NCBI RefSeq assembly: GCF_900103195.1
Contig: NZ_FMWU01000006.1
Coordinates: 1 to 64,000, forward strand
DNA from: Methylobacterium sp. UNC378MF
Lineage (GTDB): Bacteria > Pseudomonadota > Alphaproteobacteria > Rhizobiales > Beijerinckiaceae
Direction: 5' to 3'
Length of the DNA stretch: 64,000 nucleotides
Positions 1-8,658 of this stretch are shown one piece after another (positions within the stretch are counted from its first letter, which is position 1; every line of letters starts with the position of its first letter). The notes beneath the pieces are model-generated. The model did not search any database and had not been told where the DNA came from. It worked only from the letters and a program-made list of their open reading frames with translations. Both the position numbers and the translations under genes were made by a program.

Positions 1-831
1 CGCCACACCGGCGAGGCGGTGTACGAGGACGAGGCGATGGACCTGGCGCCGCTGCCCTACATCGTGATCGTGGTCGATGAGATGGCCGACCTGATGATGG
101 TGGCCGGCAAGGACATCGAGGGGGCGATCCAGCGTCTGGCGCAGATGGCGCGGGCGGCGGGCATCCACCTGATCATGGCGACCCAGCGGCCGTCGGTGGA
201 CGTGATCACCGGCACGATCAAGGCGAACTTCCCGACCCGGATCAGCTTCCAGGTGACGAGCAAGATCGATAGCCGCACGATCCTGGGCGAGATGGGCGCC
301 GAGCAGCTTCTGGGTCAGGGCGACATGCTGTTCATGGCCGGCGGCGGGCGCACGACGCGCGTGCACGGGCCGTTCTGCTCGGACAGCGAGGTCGAGACCG
401 TGGTCGCCCACCTCAAGCGCCAGGGCCGCCCAAGCTACCTCGACGCCGTCACCGCCGACGATGCATCCGAGGAGCCCGCCAAGGAGGGCGGCCGGTCCGG
501 CCGGGGCAAGGCCGCCGCGGCCGACAAGGCCGAGCGGTCCGACGAGTCCGAGGAGGAGGCTCCCGTCTTCGACATCGGCGCCTTCGCGGCGGCGACCGGC
601 GGCGAGTCCGACGACCTCTACAAGCAGGCGATCGAGGTGGTGCTGCGCGACCAGAAGGCGTCGACCAGCTACATCCAGCGTCGTCTGCAGATCGGCTACA
701 ACCGCGCCGCCTCGATCATGGAGCGGATGGAGATCGAGGGGATCGTCGGCCCGGCCAACCATGCCGGCAAGCGCGAGATCCTAGTCGCCGGCGCGCCGCA
801 CATGTCGAGCGGCATGTACGACGACGAGTGA
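1..831 (+). CDS. ftsK: DNA translocase FtsK, C-terminal part (5' end outside window)
   Basis: C-terminal 276 codons of the septal DNA translocase that pumps chromosome ends through the closing septum and activates dimer resolution. The frame is open from base 1, so the gene starts upstream. Visible are the Walker B strand ([13 protein letters not shown]), the conserved [19 protein letters not shown] segment, and a C-terminal winged-helix gamma domain ([19 protein letters not shown] onward) that in this family reads KOPS sites. An acidic/Ala/Lys-rich linker of about 50 residues separates motor and gamma domain. lolA follows on the same strand, the usual alphaproteobacterial order. Identification is secure; the N-terminal membrane domain cannot be seen. 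Confidence 0.97.
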   Translation, partial: RHTGEAVYEDEAMDLAPLPYIVIVVDEMADLMMVAGKDIEGAIQRLAQMARAAGIHLIMATQRPSVDVITGTIKANFPTRISFQVTSKIDSRTILGEMGAEQLLGQGDMLFMAGGGRTTRVHGPFCSDSEVETVVAHLKRQGRPSYLDAVTADDASEEPAKEGGRSGRGKAAAADKAERSDESEEEAPVFDIGAFAAATGGESDDLYKQAIEVVLRDQKASTSYIQRRLQIGYNRAASIMERMEIEGIVGPANHAGKREILVAGAPHMSSGMYDDE

Positions 832-922
832 GACGCTGTCCGGGCCGCTTCCCCACGGGGCGGCCCGGACGTCGCATCTTCGCCACAGGGCGAGGTTCTA
901 ACGGGCCGCTGCGAAACCCTCC

Positions 923-1012
923 CATCCTCGTGAGCGGAGCGAACCAATCCCGGGCAGCGCGCCATCCGGCGCCGTGGCGCTCCTGGATTGCTTCGCTCCC
1001 CTCGCAAGGACG
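923..1012. repeat. REP-like imperfect inverted repeat (family A, copy 1)
   Basis: Two arms of about 31 bp (923-953 and 982-1012) are imperfect inverted copies of each other around a GC-rich 28-bp centre. The right arm contains ggattgcttcgctcccctcg, the motif of REP elements common in Rhizobiales. It lies between ftsK and lolA. Related units are at 54902-54989 and, as a half unit, at 40862-40891. Confidence 0.75.
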
Positions 1013-1107
1013 GGGGCGCCGAGATTTCCGCATCGGCCTGCAAACGTCATGTTCCGCCCTCAGCTCGCCGCCGGAGCCCACCAGCGGCTCCTCAGGAGAC
1101 TCTGCCG

Positions 1108-2004
1108 ATGATCGGCCGCCGCATCCGCACAGCCGGCTCCGTGATCGCCGCCGGGCTGTGGCTCGCGACCGTCAACCCGGCCGCGGCGCAGGTGGGCGCC
1201 TTCATCGACAGCCTGTTCGGTCACAAGGAAGAGCCCGCCCCTCAGCCGGAGGCCGCCCCGGCGGCGCCCGCGCCGGCCAAGAAGCCCACGCCCAAGGCCA
1301 AGGAGGCGAGCAAGGAGGCGAAGCCCGGCAGCGCAAAATCCGGCAAGGCCGGCGACAAGGCCGACCGCAAGCCGACCGAGCCGAAGGTCGCGGCGGTGGG
1401 TGCGCCGACGGCGATCGTCACCGGCGACTCGGCCGATCCCGCAACGCTGCTGGCGCAGGCCAACGCCTACTTCAACGGCATCGGTACCCTGACGGGCAGC
1501 TTCATGCAGATCGGCGCCGACGGGCGCCGGATCGGCGGCAAGCTGACGCTCGCCAAGCCCGGCCGCCTGCGCTTCGACTACGACCAGCCCTCGCCGCTGG
1601 AGGTGATCGCCGACGGCACCTCGGTGGCGGTGCGCGACCGCAAGCTCAACACCCAGGACCTCTACTTCATCGCCCAGACGCCGCTGAAATTCCTGCTGCG
1701 CGAGAAGATCGACCTCGCCCGCGACCTCACCGTCACCGACGTGGCGAACGACCCGGGCGGCGTGCGCATCAGCCTGGAAGACCGCGCCACCCTCGGCGGC
1801 ACCTCGAAGATCCAGCTGTTCTTCGATGCCGAGATGAAGACCCTGTCGCAATGGCGGATCACCGACCCGCAGGGCTACGTCACCACGGTGACGCTCTCGA
1901 ACCTGCAGAAGGGCAAGAGCGTCGACGGCAGCCTGTTCTTCATCAATTACGGGCGCGCCGAGGACAAGGCGATGCAGCAGCAGATCCAGCAGTCGCAGCA
2001 GTGA
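1108..2004 (+). CDS. lolA: Outer-membrane lipoprotein carrier protein LolA
   Basis: Periplasmic chaperone that takes lipoproteins released by LolCDE and carries them to the outer membrane. The start is the ATG at 1108, which has CAGGAG upstream and opens a signal peptide (MIGRRIRTAGSVIAAGLW, cleavage after the AAA/AQ region). The LolA fold begins near residue 110 (LLAQANAYFNGIGTLTGSF) and runs to about 290, with the typical RPGRLRFDY-like strand (KPGRLRFDYDQPSPLEVIAD). Between them is an Ala/Pro/Lys-rich linker of about 65 residues, which makes the protein (298 aa) longer than the usual 200-230 aa. It follows ftsK, as in many alphaproteobacteria, and converges on plsC with 7 bp between stops. 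Confidence 0.93.
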   Translation: MIGRRIRTAGSVIAAGLWLATVNPAAAQVGAFIDSLFGHKEEPAPQPEAAPAAPAPAKKPTPKAKEASKEAKPGSAKSGKAGDKADRKPTEPKVAAVGAPTAIVTGDSADPATLLAQANAYFNGIGTLTGSFMQIGADGRRIGGKLTLAKPGRLRFDYDQPSPLEVIADGTSVAVRDRKLNTQDLYFIAQTPLKFLLREKIDLARDLTVTDVANDPGGVRISLEDRATLGGTSKIQLFFDAEMKTLSQWRITDPQGYVTTVTLSNLQKGKSVDGSLFFINYGRAEDKAMQQQIQQSQQ

Positions 2005-2011
2005 CGGGCCG

Positions 2012-2752
2012 TCACGCCGCCTTCGCGTCGATCCCGCCGGGGGCGGCTCCGCGCCAGCGGTCGAGCTCCCGATCGATCGCCCCCTCGGTGCAGCGCAGGA
2101 ACTCCGCGGCCGGCAGGTTCGGGGCGACCGCGGCAAGGTAGCTCACCACCACCGTGCCGGACCGGGTCGCGGCACCTCCGGGCCAGAACAGGCCGGAATT
2201 GAGCGCCACCGGCACCACCGGCAGGCCGAGCCGGCCGTAGAGCAATTCGACGCCGCGCTTGAAGCGCAGGGGGGCGTCGATCCCGCCCCGGGTGCCCTCG
2301 GGGAAGATCAGCACCGATCGGCCTGCCGCCACCGCCTCCCGGCCGCCGTCGATCATGGTGCGCAGGGCCTGGGTGCCGTTGGCGCGGTCGATGACGATCA
2401 TCGGCGAGCGCCGCAGGAACCAGCCGACCACCGGGATCGCCAGCAGCTCCCGCTTGGCGACGATCGCCACGTCCGGCACCAGGACCAGGAAGGCCAGCGT
2501 TTCCCAGGTCGATTGATGATTGGCGACGATCAGGCAGGGTTCGGCCGGCAGGTGCTGGCGGCCCTCCTCGACGTAGCGCAGCCCGACGATGCGCCGCAGC
2601 CCGACCAGGATCCCGCGCGCCCAGAGCCGCGTCGCCCGGCGGATCGGCCGCTGCGGCGATCCGGACAGGAGGAAGATCGCCAGCGGCGCGAGGAACAGGG
2701 TCGTCCACGCGGCCCAGTAGAGGGCGAACAGGAGGGAGCGGGCATATGCCAT
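2012..2752 (-). CDS. plsC: 1-acyl-sn-glycerol-3-phosphate acyltransferase
   Basis: Inner-membrane enzyme that acylates lysophosphatidic acid to phosphatidic acid in phospholipid synthesis. The 246-residue protein has a hydrophobic N-terminus (about residues 6-30) and the acyltransferase motifs in order: NHQSTWE (His79, with Glu84 in place of the common Asp of HX4D), an IDR segment near 121, and FPEGTRGG (150-157), followed by a P-VPVALNSG block. The gene stands alone on the minus strand, inserted between lolA and xthA. Related PlsC-fold enzymes could use other acyl acceptors, so substrate is by family only. Confidence 0.9.
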   Translation of the reverse strand: MAYARSLLFALYWAAWTTLFLAPLAIFLLSGSPQRPIRRATRLWARGILVGLRRIVGLRYVEEGRQHLPAEPCLIVANHQSTWETLAFLVLVPDVAIVAKRELLAIPVVGWFLRRSPMIVIDRANGTQALRTMIDGGREAVAAGRSVLIFPEGTRGGIDAPLRFKRGVELLYGRLGLPVVPVALNSGLFWPGGAATRSGTVVVSYLAAVAPNLPAAEFLRCTEGAIDRELDRWRGAAPGGIDAKAA

Positions 2753-2912
2753 GGCAGGGCCTCGACGAGGGGCCCGGGACAGGGCGGGGTCTGGGCATAG
2801 CGCCTACCGGTCGCGTGCGCACGGCCTTTTGCCCGACTGACGGTGAGCGGACTGTCGCGGGCCGCGAAATCGGCTATCGGAGCGCAACACCGTCAGAACC
2901 CCAGCGCCGCCC

Positions 2913-3722
2913 GTGCAATTCACCGTCACCACCTGGAACATCAACTCCGTGCGGCTGCGCATCGACCTGGTGCTGCGCTTCCTGGCCGAGCACAAGCCGG
3001 ACGTGCTCTGCCTCCAGGAGACCAAGTGCCCGGACGACGCCTTCCCCCTGAAGGCCCTGCGCGGCTCCGGCTACGAGCACGTGATGTTCGCCGGGCAGAA
3101 GGGCTATAACGGCGTCGCGATCCTCTCCCGCCTCCCCCTGCAGACCCGCAGCGTGATGGGCTTCTGCGAGCGGCCGGATGCCCGCCACATCTCGGCGGTG
3201 CTCGGACCGGAGGCCGGGGCCGCCTCGGGCATCGTGCTGCACGATTTCTACGTCCCGGCCGGCGGCGACGTGCCGGACCGTGACCTCAACCCGAAATTCG
3301 CCCACAAGCTCGACTTCCTGGCCGAGCTGCGCGCCTGGGGCGGGAAGCGCGTCTCCGGCCCGGCCATCCTGATGGGCGACCTCAACGTCGCGCCGTTGGA
3401 GCACGATGTCTGGTCGCACAAGCAACTCCTCGACGTGGTGAGCCACACCCCCGCAGAGACGGAGGCGCTGGAGATCCTGCGCGGCGAGGCGGGCTGGATC
3501 GACACGGCGCGCCACCTCACCCCGGAGCCGGAGAAGATCTACACGTGGTGGAGCTACCGCTCCCCCGATTGGTCGGCCGCCAACAAGGGCCGGCGCCTGG
3601 ATCACCTCTGGGTCTCGCCGGACCTCGCCGGGACTGTCCGCAAGGTCGAGGTGCTGCGCGAGGCCCGCGCCTGGGAGCGCCCTTCCGACCATGTCCCGGT
3701 GACCCTGACGCTGGAGCTGTGA
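2913..3722 (+). CDS. xthA: Exodeoxyribonuclease III / AP endonuclease
   Basis: Base-excision-repair nuclease of the Xth/ExoIII family that cleaves at abasic sites and degrades 3' ends. The start is GTG at 2913, where the family's first beta strand (FTVTTWNINSVRLR) begins immediately. Catalytic motifs are present in order: LQETKC (metal-binding Glu), MGDLNVAP (Asp/Asn), HDVWSHKQLLD, GRRLDHLWVS, and SDHVPV (C-terminal Asp-His). At 269 aa the length is normal. It is monocistronic as far as seen, divergent from plsC. Confidence 0.95.
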   Translation: MQFTVTTWNINSVRLRIDLVLRFLAEHKPDVLCLQETKCPDDAFPLKALRGSGYEHVMFAGQKGYNGVAILSRLPLQTRSVMGFCERPDARHISAVLGPEAGAASGIVLHDFYVPAGGDVPDRDLNPKFAHKLDFLAELRAWGGKRVSGPAILMGDLNVAPLEHDVWSHKQLLDVVSHTPAETEALEILRGEAGWIDTARHLTPEPEKIYTWWSYRSPDWSAANKGRRLDHLWVSPDLAGTVRKVEVLREARAWERPSDHVPVTLTLEL

Positions 3723-3790
3723 GCGGGGGCGGAACTGCGGCGCGGTCCGAGCATTGCCCGCTCACGAACCCGTGATGTGAGCGAGCCCCG

Positions 3791-3889
3791 ATGCGCAAGA
3801 TCCTGATCGCCTTCCTTCTTCCCAAGGTCGTGTCCTACCTGCGCCGCCGTTACGGCGGCCAGCCGGCCGGACGCACCCGCGCTTTCTGA
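3791..3889 (+). CDS. Possible 32-residue basic membrane-associated peptide
   Basis: Short open frame starting at ATG 3791 and ending TGA 3889. It encodes a hydrophobic N-terminal helix (MRKILIAFLLPKVVSYLRRR) followed by a basic, Gly/Arg-rich tail. I do not recognise a family. It sits 68 bp after xthA on the same strand. The amphipathic look and position suggest it may be a real small protein, but no clear Shine-Dalgarno is present and length alone gives little support. Confidence 0.35.
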   Translation: MRKILIAFLLPKVVSYLRRRYGGQPAGRTRAF

Positions 3890-3964
3890 GACGATCCGGT
3901 ACCTGCGCCCGGCCTTTGACGGCCAGGCGCAGGCGGCGACAGCCGGGGCAGCCTGAATGCGCGT

Positions 3965-4227
3965 GTGATCGTCCACGACGAGGAGCCGCGCCCTGGTGAC
4001 GGCGAGGAGAGCTACGTCGGCAAGGGGCTTCGCGCCGGCCGGGCGGCGCTGATCACGGGCAGGGATCCCGGCATTGGCCGGGCGGTGCCCATCGCCTATG
4101 CCCGCGAGGGTGCCGACGTGGCGATCGCCTATCGCGAAACCGATCGAACCTGCTGGCTCCGCAGGGGATCGCGGTGAACTGCGTAGCACCGGGACCGGTC
4201 TGGACGCCGATCCAGCCGATGCTCTGA
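3965..4227 (+). pseudogene. Remnant of an SDR oxidoreductase with a large internal deletion
   Basis: The frame from about 3965 encodes the Rossmann start of a YghA/YhdF-type short-chain dehydrogenase ([20 protein letters not shown], then [16 protein letters not shown]). About 20 bp later, in another frame, comes the C-terminal signature [19 protein letters not shown], ending in a TGA at 4227. The central 130 or so residues with the Ser-Tyr-Lys catalytic centre are missing, as is the usual C-terminus after WTPIQP. This is a decayed gene, not a functional enzyme. The following 211 bp to the next stop codon hold no gene that I can support. Confidence 0.8.
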
Positions 4228-4438
4228 GCGGCCTCCGATTGCCGCCCGCCGGCGCCGAGGCGACACTCCCGTCAAATACGTGCCGACCGAAGCGCCTCAG
4301 GGCAGCGCGACATCCGTGCACGCGGCGCCGCTGGATTGCTGCGCGCGAGAACGGCACTGGAGCCAACGGCCGGCCCCGGGGCGTGCCCTGTTCCCGCGAT
4401 GCCGGGCAATGGCCGCGCAGGCGCTCACCGCCGTGTGC

Positions 4439-6769
4439 TCACCCGGTGGCGTATTCGAGCTGCGGCGCGAGAACCGCATCGCCGTCGGCGTGGACCGTGA
4501 CGGGGATGGACTTGGCGGCGGGCGTCTTGCTGCCGATCGCGTAGTGCCAGATCGGCATCAGCACGTTGCATTCGGGGTAGTAGCCGCCGATGCAGCCGAC
4601 CGGGATGTCGTAGGCCACGACCAGCAGGCCTGAGAGCTTGCGGTCCACGCCGTCGTCGGCGACCGTCCGGAGCGTGACGGATTGGCCGATCTTGAGGCCC
4701 CGCCGGTCGATGTCCGAGCGGTTCATCAGCACCACCTTCCGGGTGTTCTTGATCCCCCGGAAGCGGTCATAATAGCCGTAGACCGTGGTGTTGAACTGAT
4801 CGTTGCTGCGCAACGTCATCAGGCGCAGGGAGTCGTGCCCGACATCGGGCATGTCCGCATCCTCGTCGAGCCCCGTCGGGGTGACGAAATTGGCCTGGCC
4901 CGATTCCGTGTGCCATTCGCGCCGATTCGCCGGCAGGTCGCGCTGGAAGCCGCCGGGCTCCCACATGCGCCGCTCGTAATCCCAGAACGAGTCCGGCAAC
5001 GTCTCGCCGATCTCCCGGCGGATCTCGGCGTAATCCTCGCTGTAGGCCTCCCAGCGCACGCGCGGATTCGGATCGAGCACGCGCTGCGCCAGCTCGCAGA
5101 TCAGCCGGATCTCGCTGATCAGGTGCGGCGAGGCCGGCCGGCGCAGGCCGCGATTGCCATGCACGCAGGCCGAGGTGTCCTCCATGGAGAGCACCTGCTG
5201 GCCCTTGGACGTCTCGATGATCTCCAGGCGGCTGATCACCGGCAGGATGTAGCTGATCGCGCCCGGCAACAGTGCGGTCCGGTTGAGCTTGGTGATGACG
5301 TTGACGGTGAGGGGAATCCGGCGCCAGGCCGGCTCCATCTGGCCATGGTCGGGGATGGCGCGGGCGAAGTTGCCGCCCAGCATGACGAAGGCGCGGATCT
5401 CGTCCCGCAGGACCGCCTCGCAGACCTCGACGGTGTTGTAGCCCGGCTCGCGGGGCGGCTCGAAATTGAATTGTCGTCCCAGCCGGTCGAGGTCGAACAG
5501 CTCGGGCTTCTCGGTGATCCCCATCGTGCGCTGTCCCTGCACGTTGGAATGGCCGCGGATCGGGCAGATCCCGGCGCCGGAGCGGCCGATATTGCCGCGC
5601 ATCAGGAGCAGGTTCACCAGCATCTGGACGGTCTCGACCCCGGCCCGATGCTGGGTCAGCCCCATGCCGTAGACGCCGATCACCGCCTTCGCGTGGCAAT
5701 AGACATGGGCGGTCGATTCCATGTCGGCCCGGTGGAGGCCCGAGCGGCGCTCCAGCTCGTCCCAGTTCTGGGCGCGCAGCCAGGTGGCGAAGGCGTCGAA
5801 GCCGTGGGTGTTGTCGCGGATGAAGGCCTCGTCGAGGACGGCGTCGCCGCCCCGGGCGCGGGCCTCGTCGTGCTGGGCGAGAACCGCCTTGCAGATGCCG
5901 GCGATGGCGGCCAGATCGCCCCCCGCCTTCACCTGATGGTACTGCGAGCTGATCCGCGTCGCCTTCCCGGTCAGCATCTCGGTGGGCGATTGCGGGTTCA
6001 GGAACCGCTCCAGCCCGCGCTCGCGCAGCGGGTTGTAGGTGATGATCGGAACGCCGCGCCGGCTCGCCTCCTGAAGCGGATGCAGCATCCGCGGCGCATT
6101 GCTGCCGGGATTCTGGCCGAAGAACATGATGCAGTCGGAATGGGCGAAGTCGTCGAGCGACACGGAGCCCACGGACTGGCCGATGCTCGCGGGCAGCGCC
6201 ACCGAGGTCGTCTCGTGGCACATGTTGGACGAGTCCGGCAGGTTGTTGTTGCCGTAGAGCCGGGCGAAGAGCTGGTAGAGGTAGCTCGCCTCGTTCGACA
6301 GGCGGCCCGAGCTGTAGAACGCGGTACCCTTCTGCCGGTCCTCGACGGCACGCAATGCGCGGGCAATTTCCTCGACGGCGTGGCCCCAGGAGACCGGCAC
6401 GTACTTGTCGGTGGCCGGGTCGTAGCGCAGCGGATGGGTCAGGCGGCCGGTCTGCTCCAGCTGGTAATCGTCCCAGTCCAGCAGCTCCGTGACCGTGTGG
6501 GTGGCGAAGAAGTCCGGTGTGCAGCGATGGGCGGTGAGTTCCCACGCCACGGCCTTCACGCCATTCTCGCAATATTCGAAGGGAAGCGGATTCGCGGGCT
6601 TCACCCAGGCGCAGCTGTTGCACTGGTAGCCGTCGACCTTGTTGTGCCGGCTGAGCGCGATCGGTCCGCTCGCCAGGACGCCCTCACGCCGCAGGATGTT
6701 GCCGACCGAGAGGGCCGAGCCCCACCCGCCGGCGGGGAGGCGGTAGGGCTTGAATTCGGGCTTGTCCAA
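4439..6769 (-). CDS. Molybdopterin oxidoreductase, FdhF/YdeP family (formate dehydrogenase alpha-like)
   Basis: Large molybdopterin-guanine-dinucleotide enzyme of 776 residues. The N-terminus has a short cysteine motif (CNSCAW, then EYCENG) of the YdeP type. It is followed by the Mo-bis-MGD domains (SSGRLSNEASYLYQLFARLYG; NNNLPDSSNMCHETTSVAL; MFFGQNPGSNAPRM; MRGNIGRSGAGICPIRGHSN) and a C-terminal dinucleotide-binding domain (LMTLRSNDQFNTTVYGYYDR). Methylobacterium extorquens has a related protein described as Fdh4A, one of its formate dehydrogenases, so formate oxidation is a reasonable inference; YdeP of E. coli is instead linked to acid resistance. No NAD-binding or quinone-linked partner subunit lies next to it. 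A small divergent gene starts 117 bp upstream. Confidence 0.85.
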   Translation of the reverse strand: MDKPEFKPYRLPAGGWGSALSVGNILRREGVLASGPIALSRHNKVDGYQCNSCAWVKPANPLPFEYCENGVKAVAWELTAHRCTPDFFATHTVTELLDWDDYQLEQTGRLTHPLRYDPATDKYVPVSWGHAVEEIARALRAVEDRQKGTAFYSSGRLSNEASYLYQLFARLYGNNNLPDSSNMCHETTSVALPASIGQSVGSVSLDDFAHSDCIMFFGQNPGSNAPRMLHPLQEASRRGVPIITYNPLRERGLERFLNPQSPTEMLTGKATRISSQYHQVKAGGDLAAIAGICKAVLAQHDEARARGGDAVLDEAFIRDNTHGFDAFATWLRAQNWDELERRSGLHRADMESTAHVYCHAKAVIGVYGMGLTQHRAGVETVQMLVNLLLMRGNIGRSGAGICPIRGHSNVQGQRTMGITEKPELFDLDRLGRQFNFEPPREPGYNTVEVCEAVLRDEIRAFVMLGGNFARAIPDHGQMEPAWRRIPLTVNVITKLNRTALLPGAISYILPVISRLEIIETSKGQQVLSMEDTSACVHGNRGLRRPASPHLISEIRLICELAQRVLDPNPRVRWEAYSEDYAEIRREIGETLPDSFWDYERRMWEPGGFQRDLPANRREWHTESGQANFVTPTGLDEDADMPDVGHDSLRLMTLRSNDQFNTTVYGYYDRFRGIKNTRKVVLMNRSDIDRRGLKIGQSVTLRTVADDGVDRKLSGLLVVAYDIPVGCIGGYYPECNVLMPIWHYAIGSKTPAAKSIPVTVHADGDAVLAPQLEYATG

Positions 6770-6886
6770 GGGGCGATCTCCGGATCGTGCCGCCGGGATA
6801 CAGCGGCCGCGTCGCGACGTTCTCCGTTGAAACCGCGGGCGTGATGCTTTGTTCGTGAGAATAGTTTGATCCTAACGGAGGTTAGT

Positions 6887-7141
6887 ATGGCCGTCGGCCG
6901 AGATTACATGCTGAAAAAGCCTTCCGGCACGTCGAGCCCGAAGCTGTTCCTCGACACGCAGGTCGTGCCGCTGGCCGCCAATATCGCGGGAAGCCTGGAG
7001 GTCGCGCTGGACCGCGTCGCGGCGCGCACGGGCGTCCGGCCGGCGCTGATCCTGGCCGGCGCGACCGGCCTGATCGGCCTCGGCCTGATCCGCCTGTTCA
7101 CGCACCGGAGCGCGGCGAACGACCGGTTCGACCGGTTCTGA
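6887..7141 (+). CDS. Small protein with one C-terminal membrane helix, divergent from the molybdoenzyme
   Basis: An 84-residue protein. The start at 6887 is chosen because CGGAGG lies 5 nt upstream; an in-frame ATG at 6866 lacks such a site. Residues about 50-70 form a hydrophobic segment (ALILAGATGLIGLGLIRLF) followed by a basic/polar tail. The N-terminal half is polar with LFLDTQVVPLAANIAGSLE. I do not recognise a named family. It shares a divergent 117-bp intergenic region with the molybdopterin oxidoreductase, so co-regulation or a role as membrane anchor is possible but unproven. Confidence 0.65.
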   Translation: MAVGRDYMLKKPSGTSSPKLFLDTQVVPLAANIAGSLEVALDRVAARTGVRPALILAGATGLIGLGLIRLFTHRSAANDRFDRF

Positions 7142-7351
7142 ACGGCGGCCCCGAACACCAATCGTCGTGAGGCCGATGTTCGAGGAGACCCTCGACGGCG
7201 CCCGCGCGATCAATCAGACCTTAACCGCGGATCGGTTCTCAACGGCGGGACGGCCCTGCAGGCCTCCCGGGCCCGGCATGCGGCGATCGCGCCGCTGCGG
7301 ACTCGAACCCTGCGCCGTGCCATCCGGGCGCGGCCGACCCCGACGGAGACG

Positions 7352-8137
7352 ATGATGAGCGACGCCCAAGTCCGGACCGCGCTGGTGACGGGCGCCGCCC
7401 GCGGCATCGGGCTCGCCACCGCAAACCGCTTCCTCGCGGACGGCTGGAATGTCGCCCTGCTCGACATCGACGGGCCGGGCGTGGCGGCGGCGACCGAGCG
7501 GCTCGGCCGTCCAGAATCCGCGCTGGCGGTGACGGCCGACGTCTCCGAGCCCGATGCGGTGGCGGCGGCGATCCGGCAGGTCGCCGAACGGTTCGGGCGT
7601 CTCGACGCCCTGGTCAACAATGCCGGCATCGCGATCTTCAAGCCGCTGATGGAGACCACGTTCGCCGACTGGTCGCGGGTGCTGGCCGTCAACCTGTCCG
7701 GCGCGTTCCTGTGTACGCAGGCGGCCGTCCCGCTCCTATCCGAGCGCGGCGGAGCCATCGTGAACATCACCTCGATCTCGGGCCTGCGCGCCTCGACGCT
7801 GCGGACGGCCTACGGCACCAGCAAGGCGGCGCTGGCGCAACTCACCAAGCAGCAGGCGGTCGAATTGGCCCAGCACGGGATCCGCGTGAATGCGGTTGCC
7901 CCCGGCCCGGTGGACACCGCGATGGCCAAGGCGGTCCACAGCCCCGAGATCCGCGCGGATTATCACGACGCCGTGCCGCTCGGACGTTACGGGCTGGAGA
8001 CGGAACTCGCGGAGGCGATCGTCTTCCTCTGCTCGGAACGCGCCTCTTTCATCACCGGGCAGCAGCTCGCCGTGGACGGCGGCTTCGAGGCAACCGGCAT
8101 CGGCCTGAAGACGCTGCGGGGTGAGCGGAACGCCTGA
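7352..8137 (+). CDS. SDR family NAD(P)-dependent oxidoreductase
   Basis: Classical short-chain dehydrogenase, 261 aa. It has the cofactor motif TGAARGIG (13-20), an Asp at the end of beta-2 (ALLDID) favouring NAD, NNAGIA (89-94), Asn114, a Ser near 141-143, and Tyr154-x3-Lys158. The C-terminal FITGQQLAVDGG is typical of the 3-ketoacyl-ACP reductase / acetoin or sugar dehydrogenase group. The substrate cannot be deduced. Start at ATG 7352 or the adjacent ATG at 7355; no strong ribosome site distinguishes them. It is unrelated in frame to the SDR remnant at 3965 and is intact. Confidence 0.88.
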   Translation: MMSDAQVRTALVTGAARGIGLATANRFLADGWNVALLDIDGPGVAAATERLGRPESALAVTADVSEPDAVAAAIRQVAERFGRLDALVNNAGIAIFKPLMETTFADWSRVLAVNLSGAFLCTQAAVPLLSERGGAIVNITSISGLRASTLRTAYGTSKAALAQLTKQQAVELAQHGIRVNAVAPGPVDTAMAKAVHSPEIRADYHDAVPLGRYGLETELAEAIVFLCSERASFITGQQLAVDGGFEATGIGLKTLRGERNA

Positions 8138-8227
8138 ACGCGCCGCCGGCCCCATCAGCTTTGTCCGGACAGAGTTCGTTAACCCTGTCGCCGTAGCTCG
8201 GAGGCTTGGTCAACAGGCGCGGATACC

Positions 8228-8524
8228 ATGCCGAGACTCGGCTCCATGATCGTCGACGGTCTAGCGTTCCTCCTGGTGTCGATCTCCCTCGCGGCGGTCG
8301 TCGTCGGCTACGAGCGGAACCTGCCGGATCCGGCCGCGCCGCCGTCACGGGTCGCCGAGAGCGCCCCCATCTGGGCCGACCCGGACACGACCGGGTCGAT
8401 CACGCCGGCGGCGTCGGGCGAGGCCTCCCGCTGGGTGGATGCACAGTTTCGGCTCCCGCCTTCCGGAGGGGATCGGGCAGACCGCGCCGCCGGCGGATCC
8501 TGGGTGAACCCGCCGCGCCGCTGA
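8228..8524 (+). CDS. Small single-pass membrane protein, unknown function
   Basis: A 98-residue protein with an N-terminal transmembrane segment (residues about 7-27, MIVDGLAFLLVSISLAAVVV). After it comes a Pro/Ala/Ser-rich extracytoplasmic tail that includes TTGSITPA, a motif often seen in alphaproteobacterial exported proteins. No family recognised. The Shine-Dalgarno is weak. It stands between the SDR gene and another small hypothetical gene on the same strand. Confidence 0.55.
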   Translation: MPRLGSMIVDGLAFLLVSISLAAVVVGYERNLPDPAAPPSRVAESAPIWADPDTTGSITPAASGEASRWVDAQFRLPPSGGDRADRAAGGSWVNPPRR

Positions 8525-8658
8525 GACGTCCACATGTCGACCGTCAAGGCGGTTCGACCTGGCGCCGGTTGAAGCGGCGCCGCGATTCGGGCGATCACAA
8601 CTGATCGTTAACTATGGTTGCCGAACCTTCCACCGCACAGCGAAGCGGAGGAGCACGC

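Noticed and set aside
4682..6844. Very long open frame (about 720 codons) on the plus strand opposite the molybdopterin oxidoreductase
   Set aside because: It mirrors the codon pattern of the minus-strand gene, has no recognisable domain, and is the kind of shadow frame expected at this GC content.
7290..7345. ggactcgaaccc resembling the T arm of a minus-strand tRNA
   Set aside because: The flanking bases do not form the T stem or acceptor stem, and no anticodon arm is present.
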